This document shows, in pieces, positions 14,659 through 15,970 of a DNA stretch of 15,970 nucleotides (position 1 is the first letter of the stretch; each line of letters opens with the position of its first letter). The stretch covers positions 1,591 through 17,560 of the forward strand of contig DGKN01000148.1 of the NCBI GenBank assembly GCA_002387005.1, written 5' to 3'. This DNA comes from Propionibacteriaceae bacterium UBA4569 (GTDB taxonomy: Bacteria > Actinomycetota > Actinomycetes > Propionibacteriales > Propionibacteriaceae). Under the pieces are notes generated by a model. It ran no database searches. It had not been told where the DNA came from and worked only from the letters and a program-made list of their open reading frames with translations. The position numbers and the translations under genes were made by a program.

Positions 14659-14664
14659 TAGCAT
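14659..14664 (+). promoter_or_regulatory. Candidate -10 element of a leaderless promoter for the phosphatase gene
   Basis: TAGCAT is followed by exactly six bases (GACCAC) and the ATG at 14671, with no Shine-Dalgarno between. The transcription start is then predicted at the A of the ATG. The geometry is the same as for the sugar-receptor gene and hemW. Confidence 0.55.
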
Positions 14665-14670
14665 GACCAC

Positions 14671-15456
14671 ATGGCAGGCATGGATGAGGTCCTCACGCTG
14701 ATGCAGGAGGTTGCCGCCGAGGTGATCGATCCCCGGTTCCGGGCGCTCGCGGCGGGTGAGGTGGACCAGAAGAATCCAGGCGACTACGTCACGATCGCCG
14801 ACCGCGAGTCTGAGCTGCTGCTCACGGCGGCCCTGTCGAAGCTCTTCCCTGGTGCGGTGGTGGTGGGGGAGGAGGCCAGCTTTCTCGACCCGGCCGTCCT
14901 CGACCGACTGCAGGACGAGCACGTCTTCCTGGTCGACCCCGTCGACGGCACCATGAACTTCGTCAAGGGCAGCCCCAACCACGGCGTGATGGTCGCGGAA
15001 CTGCAGCGCGGTGAAGCGGTCCGCTCCTGGATCTGGCAGCCGCAGCACGGCGTCGCCTACCTGGCCGAGAGGGGTGCCGGGGCCCGGCGGCGCAACGCCA
15101 CCTCCGAGCAGGCCCTGCGCGTCGGAGCGGCACCCGACCAGCCCCGTGGGGCCACCTCCAAGAGATCCCGCCTCGGGTTCGATGCCGACGGGCGGCTGGC
15201 GCCCGTGGTCTCCAGCATCTGGTGCGTCGCGCTGGACTACCCGCGCGTCGTGGAGGGACAGCTCGACTACCTCGTCTACAAGAACCTGAAGCCTTGGGAC
15301 CACGTGCCGTGCACCCTGTTGCTGCACGAGGCCGGTGGGGTCGCCATCACCTTCGACGGGGACGACTATCGCCCCGCCTCGACCGGCCCCGGGCTGATCG
15401 CGGCGGTCTCGCCAGAGGTGGCGCAGTTGGTCGTCGACACCTGGCAGGCGCCCTGA
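14671..15456 (+). CDS. Inositol monophosphatase family protein
   Basis: This is a 261-residue magnesium-dependent phosphatase of the IMPase/FBPase fold. Metal-site motifs are in order: Asp44 in VTIADRESE, GEE (66-68), DPVDGTMNF (89-97) with Asp89 and Asp92, and WD (209-210) ahead of LLHEAGG. Length is normal for the family. Actinobacterial members include inositol-1-phosphatase, histidinol-phosphatase (HisN) and CysQ-like nucleotidases, and nothing here separates them. The unusual segment NLKPWDHVPCTLLLHEAGG keeps the catalytic WD. The first ATG (14671) is preferred over the ATG at codon 4 because it stands six bases from a TAGCAT element. The neighbouring hydrolase gene converges on it. Confidence 0.9.
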   Translation: MAGMDEVLTLMQEVAAEVIDPRFRALAAGEVDQKNPGDYVTIADRESELLLTAALSKLFPGAVVVGEEASFLDPAVLDRLQDEHVFLVDPVDGTMNFVKGSPNHGVMVAELQRGEAVRSWIWQPQHGVAYLAERGAGARRRNATSEQALRVGAAPDQPRGATSKRSRLGFDADGRLAPVVSSIWCVALDYPRVVEGQLDYLVYKNLKPWDHVPCTLLLHEAGGVAITFDGDDYRPASTGPGLIAAVSPEVAQLVVDTWQAP

Positions 15457-15481
15457 CCGTTCCCGGGTTGGGGCGGGTCAG
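15453..15481. terminator. Weak hairpin between convergent genes
   Basis: CTGACC (15453-15458) and GGTCAG (15476-15481) are complementary, with a 17-base GC-rich loop containing CCCGGG. It spans the 30-base gap between the phosphatase stop and the stop of the convergent hydrolase, the expected place for a shared terminator. There is no T-run and the stem is short. Confidence 0.25.
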
Positions 15482-15486
15482 CCAGC

Positions 15487-15970
15487 TCAGTGCGCGTGCG
15501 GCTGGTTCAGCAGCGGCAGCATCTTGTTCTTGGTGACCCCGGCTCGGGCCAGCTCGTCGAACACCAAGGGCAGCCGGTCGGCGACGTCCTGGCGGTCGAA
15601 GGGCCAGTCGTACTGCTCGGCGCCGTTGAGGTCGGCCAAGGCTTCATCCAGCGAGACACCCTTGCGTACCAGGTCCTCCGCGACGCCGTACAGCGCCGAC
15701 AGGTCGGCGCGCTGTTGCAGCACCACGTCCAGCCCGACCGGGTCGCCGTGTCCGGGGATGAACAGAACGTCCACGTCGTCGCGCAAGTGCTTCACCGCGC
15801 CGTCGATCGCCTTGGGCCAGTCCCCGAGTGTGGAGTCGGGCCCGATTGCGGGCGCACCGGAGGTCTCCACGAGGTCGCCGGTGAAGATCACCTCCGCGTC
15901 GGGCACCAGCACGAACAGGTCACCGTCGGTGTGTCCCTTCCCCAGATGGACGATCTCGACGTGGCGGCCC
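15487..15970 (-). CDS. Metallo-beta-lactamase-fold hydrolase, 5'-partial
   Basis: The C-terminal ~160 residues of an MBL-fold metalloenzyme are visible; the N-terminal part with the expected HxHxDH motif lies beyond the window edge. LGKGHTDGDLFV (fragment residues 9-20) holds the third-motif His, IFTGDLVE the bridging-Asp type motif, and FIPGHGDPVG the last metal-binding His. The frame is open to the window end, so an internal GTG at 15912 is not the real start. The end KNKMLPLLNQPHAH is His-rich. Such proteins cover many reactions (glyoxalase II-like, lactonase, beta-lactamase and others); the fragment does not allow a choice. It converges with the phosphatase gene. Confidence 0.88.
   Translation of the reverse strand, partial: GRHVEIVHLGKGHTDGDLFVLVPDAEVIFTGDLVETSGAPAIGPDSTLGDWPKAIDGAVKHLRDDVDVLFIPGHGDPVGLDVVLQQRADLSALYGVAEDLVRKGVSLDEALADLNGAEQYDWPFDRQDVADRLPLVFDELARAGVTKNKMLPLLNQPHAH

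Larger units (their letters stand above)
14483..14692 (-). pseudogene. Coding-like fragment between the DUF3097 and phosphatase genes, possible gene remnant
   Basis: The minus strand is open from 14692 to the TGA at 14485-14483, about 69 residues, but has no good start. Over a 40-codon stretch (about 14540-14659) my hand count gives G/C of about 65, 48 and 80 percent at codon positions 1, 2 and 3, the pattern of real genes in high-GC actinobacteria. The peptide (for example GPSLLEGIECDALIVVPAH) alternates hydrophobic and polar residues like a folded protein. I recognise no family. It overlaps the DUF3097 3' end and the phosphatase promoter, so it is more likely a leftover of a deleted minus-strand gene than a working one. 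Chance is still possible. Confidence 0.25.

Noticed and set aside
14611..15327. 238-codon minus-strand frame opposite the phosphatase
   Set aside because: The opposite strand has all IMPase motifs in order, and this frame shows none of its own. A different minus frame at 14483-14692 is the one with coding-like periodicity.
1..15970. Phage-defence, toxin-antitoxin or biosynthetic gene cluster
   Set aside because: All complete genes fit known transport or housekeeping families; no nuclease-helicase pair, toxin-like small gene or assembly-line enzyme was found.

Overview
The window is GC-rich chromosomal DNA with strong G/C bias at third codon positions, short intergenic gaps, many ATGA/GTGA/TGATG stop-start overlaps, and several starts lying exactly six bases after a TAnnnT element (leaderless expression). 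Together with a DUF3097 gene and a DtxR/IdeR-type iron box, this points to an actinobacterium. A Propionibacteriaceae-like host is possible, but that is only an impression. Both ends cut through genes. No stretch of more than about 160 bases lacks a gene, and I saw no rRNA, tRNA, CRISPR array, insertion sequence or phage gene.

Layout. (1) 2-3473, plus strand: a four-gene OpuC/OsmF-type compatible-solute (glycine betaine/choline/proline class) ABC importer, with an ATPase carrying a CBS-like tail (5' end missing), two permeases and a lipoprotein receptor. (2) 3575-4924, plus: a lone GntP-family gluconate-type permease. (3) 4946-8023, minus: a CUT1 sugar importer (receptor, MalF-like and MalG-like permeases) with no ATPase of its own. 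(4) 8168-9807, plus: hemW (radical-SAM heme chaperone) followed closely by an SRPBCC/START-like protein. (5) 9875-13593, plus: an iron-siderophore importer most like YclNOPQ/CeuBCDE (receptor, two FecCD permeases, ATPase), headed by a DtxR-type operator. (6) 13653-14510, plus: a DUF3097 protein with a Toprim-like core. (7) 14671-15456, plus: an inositol-monophosphatase-family phosphatase, probably leaderless. (8) 15487-15970, minus: the C-terminal part of a metallo-beta-lactamase-fold hydrolase.

How it works together. Three importers share the solute-uptake theme (osmoprotectant, sugar, ferric siderophore). The heme chaperone beside iron uptake forms a loose iron/heme neighbourhood. I did not find a clear undescribed multi-gene system. 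The points most worth following up are the shared leaderless promoter geometry, a 14-bp tandem repeat at the hemW promoter, a coding-like remnant on the minus strand at 14483-14692, the Toprim-like DUF3097 protein, and the nested operator palindromes upstream of the siderophore operon.
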